From an uncultured Bacteroidia bacterium (GTDB lineage Bacteria > Bacteroidota > Bacteroidia > Bacteroidales > Prolixibacteraceae), in NCBI GenBank assembly GCA_903927965.1, contig CAIYPA010000305.1, positions 1 through 62,917 on the forward strand: a stretch of DNA of 62,917 nt, read 5' to 3'. Positions 47,442-55,582 of the stretch are shown here, piece after piece (the stretch's first letter is position 1; each line of letters opens with the position of its first letter). Under the pieces are notes generated by a model. That model made no database searches. It was not told the origin of the DNA and saw nothing but the letters and a program-made list of their open reading frames with translations. A program made the translations under genes and the position numbers.

Positions 47442-48764
47442 ATGACAACATTTGAAGGATTTGGGATTGGTAAATCAATTTTGAAAGCATTGGATGAGAT
47501 TGGCTTTACCACACCAACTCCAATTCAGGAACAGGCAATCCCCGTAATCAAGTCGGGAATGGATATTTTAGGGATTGCCCAGACCGGCACCGGCAAAACG
47601 GCAGCCTATGTCATTCCGTTGTTGATGAAACTGGTGAAAGCCGAAGGGAAAGAGCCACGAGCAATTGTCCTGGTTCCCACACGCGAGCTGGCCATTCAGG
47701 TCGGCGAAGATATTGCGGAATTGTCGCAATACACAAATATCCGTCATGCAGCCATTTACGGAGGCGTTGGTTGGACCAAACACGCTGCACTTTTCGAAAA
47801 TGGCATTGATATCATAATTGCTACACCTGGACGTTTGTGGGAGCTTTACCGTGCCGGGGCATTTGCGATGAAGCAGGTCAAGACCCTGGTTGTTGACGAA
47901 GCAGACCGGATGCTGGATATGGGTTTTATGCCGCAATTGAACCAATTGTTCGAGGTGATCCCCCCAAAACGGCAAAACCTGCTTTTCTCCGCTACATTCT
48001 CCGAACGCATTGAAATGATGAGTCATGAATTCCTAACTTTTCCCACACGTGTGGAGGTTGCCCCATCTGCAACCCCAGTCGAGAAAGTCAAACAATATTT
48101 TTACCGCGTCCCCAACTTCAGGACAAAGCTCAATTTCGTCAATTATCTACTCAAAGATGAAGAAGAATTCAAAAGAGTCCTGATCTTTTGCAGGACAAAA
48201 GAGAATGCCGAAGATGTCTATAAAGTGATCCACCGGAAAACAGAGGGTGAGGTCAGGATCCTCCATTCCAACAAAGCCCAGAGTTCGAGGATTAACGCAA
48301 TCGAAGCTTTTAAAGCTGGAGGTGTCCGTGTTCTTGTATCGACCGATGTCTCCGCAAGGGGAATTGATGTGAGCAAAATATCCCATGTTATCAACTTCGA
48401 CCTTCCACCACAATATGAAGATTACATCCACCGCATCGGTAGGACGGCCCGTGCCAATGCCGATGGGATCGCCATCTCTTTTGTTGGCCCCGAAGAAGAT
48501 TTCCACCTTGAGAACATCGAGAAAATGATCCGCATGGAGATCGAAGAGTTGCAATTGCCTGAAGAAGTAAATATTGTACCCTTGAGCAAGCCTGAGCAGC
48601 AAAATATTGACCGCGAAATCGATCGTCAGAAACGGCTTGCAGACCCTGAGTTTAAGGGGGCGTTTCATGAGAAAAAAGCGCGTCATTCCAAAAGTTCCTT
48701 CAATTTCAACGAAAAAAGCAGGCATCTCCGCGACACTAAATTGAAAAGCCATAAAAGGAGATAG
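47442..48764 (+). CDS. DEAD-box ATP-dependent RNA helicase (RhlE-like)
   Basis: 440 residues. All core motifs are present: Q-motif region FTTPTPIQEQAIP, Walker A AQTGTGKT (about 46-53), PTRELAIQ, TPGRL, VDEADRMLDMGF, SATF, ARGIDV and HRIGRTARA. The C-terminal ~70 residues are basic and charged, with no zinc finger or RRM. It remodels RNA or ribosomal intermediates in the cytoplasm. RhlE is the closest group by motif pattern; another DEAD-box subfamily is possible. Confidence 0.93.
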   Translation: MTTFEGFGIGKSILKALDEIGFTTPTPIQEQAIPVIKSGMDILGIAQTGTGKTAAYVIPLLMKLVKAEGKEPRAIVLVPTRELAIQVGEDIAELSQYTNIRHAAIYGGVGWTKHAALFENGIDIIIATPGRLWELYRAGAFAMKQVKTLVVDEADRMLDMGFMPQLNQLFEVIPPKRQNLLFSATFSERIEMMSHEFLTFPTRVEVAPSATPVEKVKQYFYRVPNFRTKLNFVNYLLKDEEEFKRVLIFCRTKENAEDVYKVIHRKTEGEVRILHSNKAQSSRINAIEAFKAGGVRVLVSTDVSARGIDVSKISHVINFDLPPQYEDYIHRIGRTARANADGIAISFVGPEEDFHLENIEKMIRMEIEELQLPEEVNIVPLSKPEQQNIDREIDRQKRLADPEFKGAFHEKKARHSKSSFNFNEKSRHLRDTKLKSHKRR

Positions 48765-48860
48765 TGTTTAAAATAGCTGTCGATTTCAATTTAAACCACT
48801 GCGACGATCAGCGCGATCTGCGGGAAATAAAAGGAAAATTTTTAATAACACTGGATTCAA

Positions 48861-49604
48861 ATGAAAAAACTTACCGGTTGGCTGATCATTATCACCTGTT
48901 CCATCTTCCTGTTGATCTTTTCGGCAGCAATGATCGCAATCATTCCTGGTCTGGTTACCAATCATGCCAACGTCCACAGTTCAACTTCCGACATTGTGCG
49001 TTCCTTGTTTGGAGTTGCAGTAGCCATGTTCCTGTTTGTCCTGGGATTGCGATATGGGATCAAAAACGTCAGGAACACCAAAGCCATCGAAATCATTGCC
49101 TATCCCGAAGAGTTGAATATCCATTTTTCAGGAAAAATCGGTTATAAGGATTACCGGAATTTAATTCTGGGATTGACCTATAAGAAGCCTTTCTATTTGG
49201 GATTAGTGGCTGTGATCGTTCTTAATCTACTGGCATTCATAACAGATCAGAAAACTGTGTCAAATAATCCCTTCACAAATTATATCCTATACCTGATTTT
49301 CGGAATCTTCCTGATGTCACCAATTTTTACCTTTTACAGGATTAAAAAATTGTATGAAACCAATAAAATCTTTCAGGAGAACCTTGTCTATTCACTTAAC
49401 AATGAATCTATTCAGATACATGGCGGTACCGTTGATTCAATCCAGAAATGGTCCCATTTTTTCAAGATAAAGGAGACAACGGATTTTTTCATGCTTTATC
49501 AGAGTGCAGGCCTGGCAACCTTACTTGACAAAAAGATGTTCAACAACGGAGATCTGGAAGAGTTCAGGCGGTTTATTGAGTCAATCAAAGTGATTAAGGA
49601 ATGA
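48861..49604 (+). CDS. four-TM membrane protein with YcxB-like C-terminal domain
   Basis: 247 residues. Hydrophobic helices lie at about 4-27, 43-63, 111-130 and 138-158. After the last helix, ENLVYSLNNESIQIHGG, WSHFFKIKETTDFFMLYQS and LDKKMFNNGDLEEFRRFI match the YcxB-like pattern (PF14317), a PH-like fold of unknown role. The gene lies 96 bp after the helicase gene on the same strand. It is not otherwise recognised. Confidence 0.72.
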   Translation: MKKLTGWLIIITCSIFLLIFSAAMIAIIPGLVTNHANVHSSTSDIVRSLFGVAVAMFLFVLGLRYGIKNVRNTKAIEIIAYPEELNIHFSGKIGYKDYRNLILGLTYKKPFYLGLVAVIVLNLLAFITDQKTVSNNPFTNYILYLIFGIFLMSPIFTFYRIKKLYETNKIFQENLVYSLNNESIQIHGGTVDSIQKWSHFFKIKETTDFFMLYQSAGLATLLDKKMFNNGDLEEFRRFIESIKVIKE

Positions 49605-49635
49605 AATAATCTTACGTATTGCGGTTTTGGTTAAG

Positions 49636-49986
49636 CTATTTCAGCCTCCGAATCTTTTTAATATTTGACGGCCTTCGATGTTGATGTATTATACCAAGAA
49701 TTACAATTTCCAATGGTTTAATCTTATAGATGATCAGCCATGTCAGACAAATTGCTTTGCGATAAATTTTGTTTGTGGTGGGAATATCCTGACATTCAGG
49801 AAAGTATGTTGGATTAAAATGAATCCTGTCTATGGTTTTGAAAATTTCATCGCCAACCCGGATCGCATTTAAGGGCTCATGGTTAATAAAGGCAATATAA
49901 CCAGTAATTTCGCTTAGATTTTGAAGTGCGTATTCCGTTATCCTTAAAGAATAGACTTTTTGAGTATCCTTTTTTGATCTTCCCAT
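49636..49986 (-). CDS. RelE/ParE-superfamily toxin
   Basis: 116 residues. The pattern RITEYALQNLSEITGYIAF (first helices), RVGDEIFKTIDRI, then YRKAICLTWLIIYKI and VILGIIHQHRRP is the RelE/ParE fold with its basic C-terminal strand. RelE-type members cleave mRNA on the ribosome and ParE-type members poison gyrase; this one cannot be assigned. The gene overlaps the upstream antitoxin frame by 43 bp, the usual antitoxin-first order. Confidence 0.82.
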   Translation of the reverse strand: MGRSKKDTQKVYSLRITEYALQNLSEITGYIAFINHEPLNAIRVGDEIFKTIDRIHFNPTYFPECQDIPTTNKIYRKAICLTWLIIYKIKPLEIVILGIIHQHRRPSNIKKIRRLK

Positions 49987-50195
49987 CTTTGTTTAGCTTC
50001 AATTAAACTAATGGTCGGAGAATTATCTACGTACTCAATCCAATTAGTAAAATCATCATTACTAATAGGTCCACCTGGAAGGGAGTACAAATTTGAATCA
50101 GGTTCCCTAACAATCCGAATCAAATCCTTCTGTTCCAGATTATGCAATTCCTTAAGGGCTTCGTCTCCTTTAAATTCTATAGTTAATATTTCCAT
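49944..50195 (-). CDS. antitoxin of the RelE/ParE-type module
   Basis: About 83 residues from MEILTIEF at 50195; a 50297 start would add 34 basic residues with no family support. The small acidic protein (KELHNLEQKDLIRI, then SLIEAKQRWEDQKRILKKS) fits the antitoxin shape: an N-terminal fold and a C-terminal helix that wraps the toxin. The antitoxin family is not recognised. It overlaps the toxin gene by 43 bp and would bind and autoregulate. Confidence 0.7.
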   Translation of the reverse strand: MEILTIEFKGDEALKELHNLEQKDLIRIVREPDSNLYSLPGGPISNDDFTNWIEYVDNSPTISLIEAKQRWEDQKRILKKSIL

Positions 50196-50336
50196 TGCAT
50201 TCGTATGTTTTTTGTATCTCAATAAAGTCCTTTGATGGTATCCAGAATACAATTTTATTTTCCATGTAAATTTATACTTATCTTTCCTAAAAAGCAAAAA
50301 TAGTCAATACAAATTTGCCTATCCATAAAGATACTC

Positions 50337-50972
50337 TTATGGAGCCAATCTTAAAATTCTCCATCCATCGCTTTCATGAGTAAATAATATCCTGTCGTGC
50401 AACCGGTTGGAACGCCCTTGCCAAAATTCGATGCGTTGAGGTTCAACGATATAGCCTCCCCAATAATCGGGCCTGACCAATTCTCCAGTTGCAGTTTCAG
50501 ATTGTTGCAGCACCCAAAGTTGCTCAAGATAATTCCGATCGGGGACTTCCTGGCTTTGATTGGAGATCACTGCACTTAACCGGCTTTCAAAAGGGCGGCT
50601 GTTAAAATAGTCATCCGAAATTTGGGGCGAAGTTCTTTTTGCCAGACCTTCAATCCTCACCTGACGCTCCAGTTCCGGCCAGTGAAAAAGTAAAGCAACT
50701 TTTTGATTTGAAGATATTTCCGAACCCTTTCTACCTGAATAGTTTGTAAAGAAGCCAAACCCATCAGATGAAAATGCCTTTAACAAAACGACCCTGCTCG
50801 ATGGAAACCCATCGGGAGTGGCAGTTGCCAAAACCATTGCAGTTGGTTCATTCACTTTTGCTTCAAGGGCTTCGGTCAGCCACGATTCAAACTGGATCAT
50901 AGGGTTGTGGTTGATCAGTTTCTCATCCAATATTTTAAGTTTATAATCCTTTCGGATATCTGCAATGTTCAT
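50337..50972 (-). CDS. pdxH: pyridoxamine 5'-phosphate oxidase
   Basis: 211 residues, near the E. coli length of 218. The FMN/PLP-binding segments SRVVLLKAFSSDGFGFFTNY and GRKGSEISSNQKVALLFHW are intact. EVPDRNYLEQLW follows, and the C-terminal signature is EFWQGRSNRLHDRILF. It oxidises pyridoxine or pyridoxamine phosphate to PLP in the cytoplasm. The gene stands alone between a TA module and a divergent coiled-coil gene. Confidence 0.95.
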   Translation of the reverse strand: MNIADIRKDYKLKILDEKLINHNPMIQFESWLTEALEAKVNEPTAMVLATATPDGFPSSRVVLLKAFSSDGFGFFTNYSGRKGSEISSNQKVALLFHWPELERQVRIEGLAKRTSPQISDDYFNSRPFESRLSAVISNQSQEVPDRNYLEQLWVLQQSETATGELVRPDYWGGYIVEPQRIEFWQGRSNRLHDRILFTHESDGWRILRLAP

Positions 50973-51132
50973 GACTTTTGTTTTTGGAATAAACGAATTT
51001 CCTAATCGGATTGTTTCATGTTTTAAATTTTGGTAAGCAAAGCCTATACGAAATTGTCTTCTTTTTGTTAAGCCATAAAAAAATCCTTAAATTCGCAAGC
51101 TCAAAATTGGGTGTTCAATAGCAAAAATTCGT

Positions 51133-52026
51133 ATGGAAAATCAAATAGGAAGTTCATCTAAAGACAAAAGAAACAATCTGATTGTCATTGTTTTATCTGT
51201 TATCGTTGTCGTGTTGGCTATTCTCTTCTTCTGGCAAAGGAGCTCCTACCAGGCCGATGCCGCATTAATCAGGGCAGAAAAAGACTCGATAGCATCTGAA
51301 CTTTCAACTATGGTTGTTAACTATAAATCTCTTCGCACTGAGAACGATTCGTTAAACAAGACGATTGGTTATGCGCAGACCAAAGTAAAAGACCTGCTTG
51401 ATGAAGTTCAGCAAGTAAGAAACGTTAGTTATCAGCAAATTACAAAATATCGTCAGGAAGTGACGACCCTTCGCAATATTATGCGCGATTACATTGTCCA
51501 AATCGATAGCCTCAACCTGAAAAACCAACGTTTAATGGCTGAAAACAAGAATGTTAAAGAAGAGGTTACCGAAGTAAAGACGATCAATCAGAAATTGCAG
51601 GAAGATAAGAAAAAACTGGAGCAGACGGTTACATTGGCCGCACAACTTGAAGCAGGTGACCTCAAAGCCGTTGGGATTTCGGCCAAAGGAAAGGAACAGG
51701 TCAAATCGAACAGGATCGAGAAATTGAAAATTGATTTTACTTTGCTTAAAAATCAAACTGCAAAACGGGGGGCCAAAAATATCTATGTAAGAATCCAACG
51801 CCCTGATCAGATTTTGCTGTTGAAATCCGAAAAGGACATCTTTAAATTCGAAGATATGAAAATCCCCTATTCGGCGATGCGCGAAGTAGAATATGAAGGG
51901 AATGACCTTCCTGTAAGTATTTATTGGGACAACTCAGGCGCCTCCCCACTAATGCCAGGCAAATATACAGTCGATGTTTTTGCAGATGGGAAAAATATCG
52001 GCACGACAAGTTTTGATGTAAAATGA
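51133..52026 (+). CDS. membrane-anchored coiled-coil protein of unknown function
   Basis: 297 residues. One membrane helix (LIVIVLSVIVVVLAILFFW, about 16-34) is followed by a long coiled coil (about 40-180, with LRTENDSLNKTI and KTINQKLQEDKKKLEQT) and a C-terminal beta domain (about 190-297) ending DVFADGKNIGTTSFDVK. The topology suggests a periplasmic or cytoplasmic spacer protein anchored in the inner membrane. Similar hypothetical proteins occur in Bacteroidota, with no known function. It is convergent with the following T9SS cargo gene, 10 bp apart. Confidence 0.8.
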   Translation: MENQIGSSSKDKRNNLIVIVLSVIVVVLAILFFWQRSSYQADAALIRAEKDSIASELSTMVVNYKSLRTENDSLNKTIGYAQTKVKDLLDEVQQVRNVSYQQITKYRQEVTTLRNIMRDYIVQIDSLNLKNQRLMAENKNVKEEVTEVKTINQKLQEDKKKLEQTVTLAAQLEAGDLKAVGISAKGKEQVKSNRIEKLKIDFTLLKNQTAKRGAKNIYVRIQRPDQILLLKSEKDIFKFEDMKIPYSAMREVEYEGNDLPVSIYWDNSGASPLMPGKYTVDVFADGKNIGTTSFDVK

Positions 52027-52036
52027 AAATCCTGCC

Positions 52037-54175
52037 CTAATTGATCAGCATGATTTTTTTGACAATGAACCCCTTGTTTGTTGTCAACCTGCAAAGGTAC
52101 AATCCTGTTCTGGCATTATTTGGCACATAAACAACCTGATGGAGGCCAGGGGTCATTCTTTGGTCTAACAATGTTGAAACCAGACGACCAGACATGTCGT
52201 AAATATCCAATTTAACAGGTGATTCTTCCGGCAAGACAAATCCGATAGTCGTTTGTGATGTAAATGGATTCGGATAGGCTGACATCGAAAGTTGAATTTC
52301 AGGAAGCTTGTTGTTTTGGATTCCGGTAAATATCTCTTTTTCACTGAAATAAACAATCAGATCATTGCTTTCAAAATTCGATTTGAGTGCCTTGATCGAC
52401 TTCCCGTCCTGTTTTTGAACTAGTAAAGATTTTAGGTCCCTTCCATTGTTGACCACGATGCTCAATCGGTCATCGAAGGGATAGGTGGAATCGGGGATCG
52501 TGATGACCATTGAATCATTTTTTATGGATTGAGAATACTTAAATGCTTCCCTGTTCCGCCAATATTGACCCAATTCATCAACCGACATATATTCAATATT
52601 GGGCGACAAACTTCTGATCAATTCGATTTGAACCTTAAATTTATAAAAATTGGTAGGATGGATCAGCACAACAAATGGGGCATAGTTGGCATAAACCCTT
52701 TTAGAAATATCTTTGAGGGAATTGATGAGACTGTCTATCTTCTCTATGGGAGTGGGATCTGTAAACCATGAAATTGGCACTTCGAGGACTTTGGAAATAT
52801 CGCTTGATTTTGCCCTGACTTTAGATAAATAATATGGGAAATTTGTTAAAACATCATTGGCTGAATTAATTGAGCTTTGCTTATAGCCCAAAGAATCGAG
52901 AGCAATTCCCACTTCGTTGGGATAAAGCAGGTATCCCGGGCGGAATGTGGAGACCTTAAGATGTGCGTCATTTTCCAATAAGTATTTCGACACTTCACAT
53001 TCACCAAAAATAGTTCCACCTATGGTTGCTGAACTTTGATATTTTGGGGAATAATTCGATTTTGTATTGCCCGATTGTCCCAGAGGCAATTTTTGAAAAT
53101 CGGGGAAATGTCCAACCGAATGACTTCCTATTTCAAAACCCTTCTTATCAACGGAATCTACCTTCATAATATAGGGAGTATAATAGTCATGATCCTGCGT
53201 ATCACTTATATAATGAGTAGTTATAAAGTAGGTCGCATGGATGTTGCAGATCTTTTCCCAATCTGCGAATGTGTTGATCAATTCCATTGCCTCTTTGCAA
53301 TCGACATCATGGGTGAGAACAAAAATAGGGACGTTGTTGTAAGGTGCTGTATGTTTCCATGTAGCATATTTGATGTATTTGGCGTAGATTCCTTTAATAA
53401 ACAGAAGTACAACATCTGAAGTTGGTTCAAATCCACTACTATAGGTCCTTTGTGCGTCCCCATCATTATTGGTCTGGGGCATAAATATCAGTGCCTGAAA
53501 GGAGAAGCCAAGGCTGTATGCAAATCCTTTCCCATAGCTGTTCCTTGCTATTCCCACAGTGGCATCTTCCTGAAAAATTGCCAAAGGAATGGCAGTTGTC
53601 AGTTTATAAGAACATGAATTCATTACACTGGCATAACTGCTCCTTCCCAGGGACATCGTCCTTTCAAGTGGGTCATCTATCCAACGCAATGCAGTTTCAG
53701 TAAAATCTGTCCAAGTCAAAGTATGGTGTTTTTGGGTTGTCGTACATGAGGAGATGCCAAACAGAGTGAGGACATTCTTGTTTGAGACATAAGGGGCAAT
53801 CAGGACGCCCCCATTATCGACATATTTTATTAAAAGAGCCGTTTCTGCGGATTGAAATGTACGCTCAACTATATCGGAGCAGACGATTAGAATTGGATAA
53901 CTTACGGCAACCGAAACATCTTTGGTGATGAAATAAGGAATACCGATGGTTTTACAAATGTGTTCAAGGGAATAAACATTTTTGGTCGATTCACCATTTT
54001 TTTCTGTAACATCAAGAATGGCAATGGTCCTGTAATTTTCGGAAGTACCTGTTTGGGAATAGGCTGCATTTTTTGACAGAAAAAAGGCAATCATTAACAA
54101 GATGCTGATTGACAGGTTAAACCTATTGTTAATTATTGAATAGGTCGGTTGAATTGCATTTATAGATGAAGGCAT
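52037..54175 (-). CDS. T9SS-secreted polysaccharide-deacetylase-like protein
   Basis: 712 residues. A signal-type hydrophobic segment (SISILLMIAFFLSKNAAYSQ) precedes a Rossmann-like N-terminal region (about 45-270). A NodB-type deacetylase domain (about 275-540) follows, with THDVDCKE and GSHSVGHFPDF (Asp and His-Ser-x-x-His metal site). The end (about 630-712) is a type A T9SS sorting domain: YPNPFTSQTTIGF, VKLDIYDMSGRLV, GLYLCRLTTNKGFIVKKI. It would be exported by the T9SS encoded at 20903-26732. The substrate is unknown; N- or O-acetylated surface sugars fit the fold. Confidence 0.85.
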   Translation of the reverse strand: MPSSINAIQPTYSIINNRFNLSISILLMIAFFLSKNAAYSQTGTSENYRTIAILDVTEKNGESTKNVYSLEHICKTIGIPYFITKDVSVAVSYPILIVCSDIVERTFQSAETALLIKYVDNGGVLIAPYVSNKNVLTLFGISSCTTTQKHHTLTWTDFTETALRWIDDPLERTMSLGRSSYASVMNSCSYKLTTAIPLAIFQEDATVGIARNSYGKGFAYSLGFSFQALIFMPQTNNDGDAQRTYSSGFEPTSDVVLLFIKGIYAKYIKYATWKHTAPYNNVPIFVLTHDVDCKEAMELINTFADWEKICNIHATYFITTHYISDTQDHDYYTPYIMKVDSVDKKGFEIGSHSVGHFPDFQKLPLGQSGNTKSNYSPKYQSSATIGGTIFGECEVSKYLLENDAHLKVSTFRPGYLLYPNEVGIALDSLGYKQSSINSANDVLTNFPYYLSKVRAKSSDISKVLEVPISWFTDPTPIEKIDSLINSLKDISKRVYANYAPFVVLIHPTNFYKFKVQIELIRSLSPNIEYMSVDELGQYWRNREAFKYSQSIKNDSMVITIPDSTYPFDDRLSIVVNNGRDLKSLLVQKQDGKSIKALKSNFESNDLIVYFSEKEIFTGIQNNKLPEIQLSMSAYPNPFTSQTTIGFVLPEESPVKLDIYDMSGRLVSTLLDQRMTPGLHQVVYVPNNARTGLYLCRLTTNKGFIVKKIMLIN

Positions 54176-54488
54176 AGTTGAGATGATTATGTCTGTAAAA
54201 CGGTCTATACTGTACAGAAAAAAGTCGGACGAACATAAAAATTTTATTGAAATTTTAGTCGTGGTTTTCAGCGGTAAATATAGGTATTCCCTTAGGGATT
54301 CGGAACTGCAAATGGAAAATTTTTTTACGTTTTTTTTAATAGAAAAGAGGCCGTCTTCTGGCCTCTTAAACCTGAACCCCTGCTATGAAAGATCTCCCAA
54401 TTTTATCAGGCACAATTTATTTATAATATTAAATGTTAATACATTGATATACTATGGTTTATACATCTGTCATATAAAGTTAATGACA
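54176..54488. other. AT-rich intergenic gap with a terminator, otherwise empty
   Basis: No coding ORF or RNA gene is recognised. It holds the hairpin at 54345-54367 and presumably the minus-strand promoter of the deacetylase-like gene near 54190-54300. No clear TAnnTTTG match was found there. Confidence 0.4.
54345..54367 (-). terminator. candidate terminator downstream of the 54489-55238 gene
   Basis: AAGAGGCC (54345-54352) and GGCCTCTT (54360-54367) form a perfect 8-bp stem with a 7-nt loop. On the minus strand it is followed by TTCTATT, a weak T-rich tail. Confidence 0.6.
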
Positions 54489-55238
54489 TTATTCTGTTTT
54501 CATCTTTTTGAGAAGATCTTTCAGGTCATTCAATTTCTTTTTTTGAGCATCCCCGACAGGGGTGTCTTTTTTTGTAGAATCAGCTCCATTTCTCCCCTTT
54601 CCCTTCATTTTATTCAATATCTCTGTCGCATCACCAGATTCAACCACTTCAAATTTGATGTCGGAGGGAATGGCGAACTTATCGGCAGGAACAACTCCAT
54701 CTATTTTAATATTGGTAGCAGTAAAGATTGTTTTTGTGCCAAACATATTAATCTCCGATTTCAGTGTCAGCCCTTTCCATAACCATATTTTCGTTGAACC
54801 ACCTAAGCCGCTCCATATTTCACACAATTTACCGCTGATCGTTTCAGTCCCTTTCTTTTCAAACCCCATGGTCTCCATAGAAAATTTGCCAAATTCCTCC
54901 GTTTTGATTGTGGGATCGTTCATCATTTGTTCCGTCAACGCATTGTGAATTTTTCTCCCTAGCCGGGTTTTGATGTCCCACAAATAAATATCAAGTTCTT
55001 TGGTGACCCTTGTTTCGTTTTTTTCAATCTTTTTCCCAAGTGTTGTTGAAATAGTTTGTACTATGTTACACTGTAGGAATCCGTAATTGTCGATATACAG
55101 GATTTGTTTCCCGGTCGAATTCCCTTCGTAGGCATATTCGATTTCGGCAGTCTTAAAGGGATAAAGTTTTTTGGTTATTACTTGTGCGGAGAGGCTTGAC
55201 AGGAACATAACGCAAATAAAAAATACAAAAGTTTTCAT
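54489..55238 (-). CDS. secreted protein of unknown function (DUF4412/LolA-like impression)
   Basis: 249 residues with a signal peptide (FVFFICVMFLSSLSAQ). The mature part is beta-rich with segments GFEKKGTETISGKLCEIW and IWLWKGLTLKSEINMFG, followed by a charged helical tail (KKKLNDLKDLLKKMKTE). The repeated strand pattern resembles DUF4412-type or LolA-like periplasmic proteins, but no specific family can be confirmed. No neighbour clarifies the role. Confidence 0.72.
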   Translation of the reverse strand: MKTFVFFICVMFLSSLSAQVITKKLYPFKTAEIEYAYEGNSTGKQILYIDNYGFLQCNIVQTISTTLGKKIEKNETRVTKELDIYLWDIKTRLGRKIHNALTEQMMNDPTIKTEEFGKFSMETMGFEKKGTETISGKLCEIWSGLGGSTKIWLWKGLTLKSEINMFGTKTIFTATNIKIDGVVPADKFAIPSDIKFEVVESGDATEILNKMKGKGRNGADSTKKDTPVGDAQKKKLNDLKDLLKKMKTE

Positions 55239-55525
55239 AATACTGATATTTAATGGTTTAACAATATTTCAATATATTTCCATCGTATTTCTTCTGTCAA
55301 AATCTTCCAATTTCCAATTTATCCATCGAATTCAATATCGATTTTTAATAAATAAATCGAAGGAATATCCAAAATTCTCATTAATTGCAGCCAATGACAA
55401 ATTTACATGGAAATTTCAACATTCCGACTTTTAAAGCTGTTCAAGTATAAATTTTTTACAAGTACTTTGTACTATTAAGAATCAATCCAGATTAAAAATT
55501 CATAAATTCAAAACTTTTTATTTAC
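55239..55525. other. intergenic gap, no gene seen
   Basis: The 344-bp gap 55239-55582 between divergent genes holds the -7 element at 55526-55533 and a perfect short palindrome AGTACTTTGTACT (55461-55473) that could be an operator. No ORF or RNA fold is recognised. Confidence 0.4.
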
Positions 55526-55533
55526 TATATTTG
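55526..55533 (+). promoter_or_regulatory. -7 element of the cytochrome-SUMF1 gene
   Basis: TATATTTG fits TAnnTTTG and lies 49 nt before the ATG at 55583. No -33 TTG is seen at the usual distance; the palindrome at 55461-55473 lies about 50 bp upstream. Confidence 0.45.
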
Positions 55534-55582
55534 GCGTCTCAGAACAACTAAATTAATTATTTGCTATCATTTTCTTTTTTTT

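Noticed and set aside
48147-48752. 201-codon open frame antisense to the DEAD-box helicase gene
   Set aside because: All helicase motifs are on the plus strand; the frame arises from codon bias.
48780-48835. GATCAGCGCGATCTGCGGGAA-type sequence before the YcxB-like gene
   Set aside because: It resembles a common intergenic repeat of Bacteroidota, but a single short copy is not enough to define an element here.
54183-54782. 199-codon open frame on the plus strand
   Set aside because: It overlaps the end of the secreted-protein gene on the other strand, has a low-complexity Phe/Leu/Ile-rich composition and no family resemblance.
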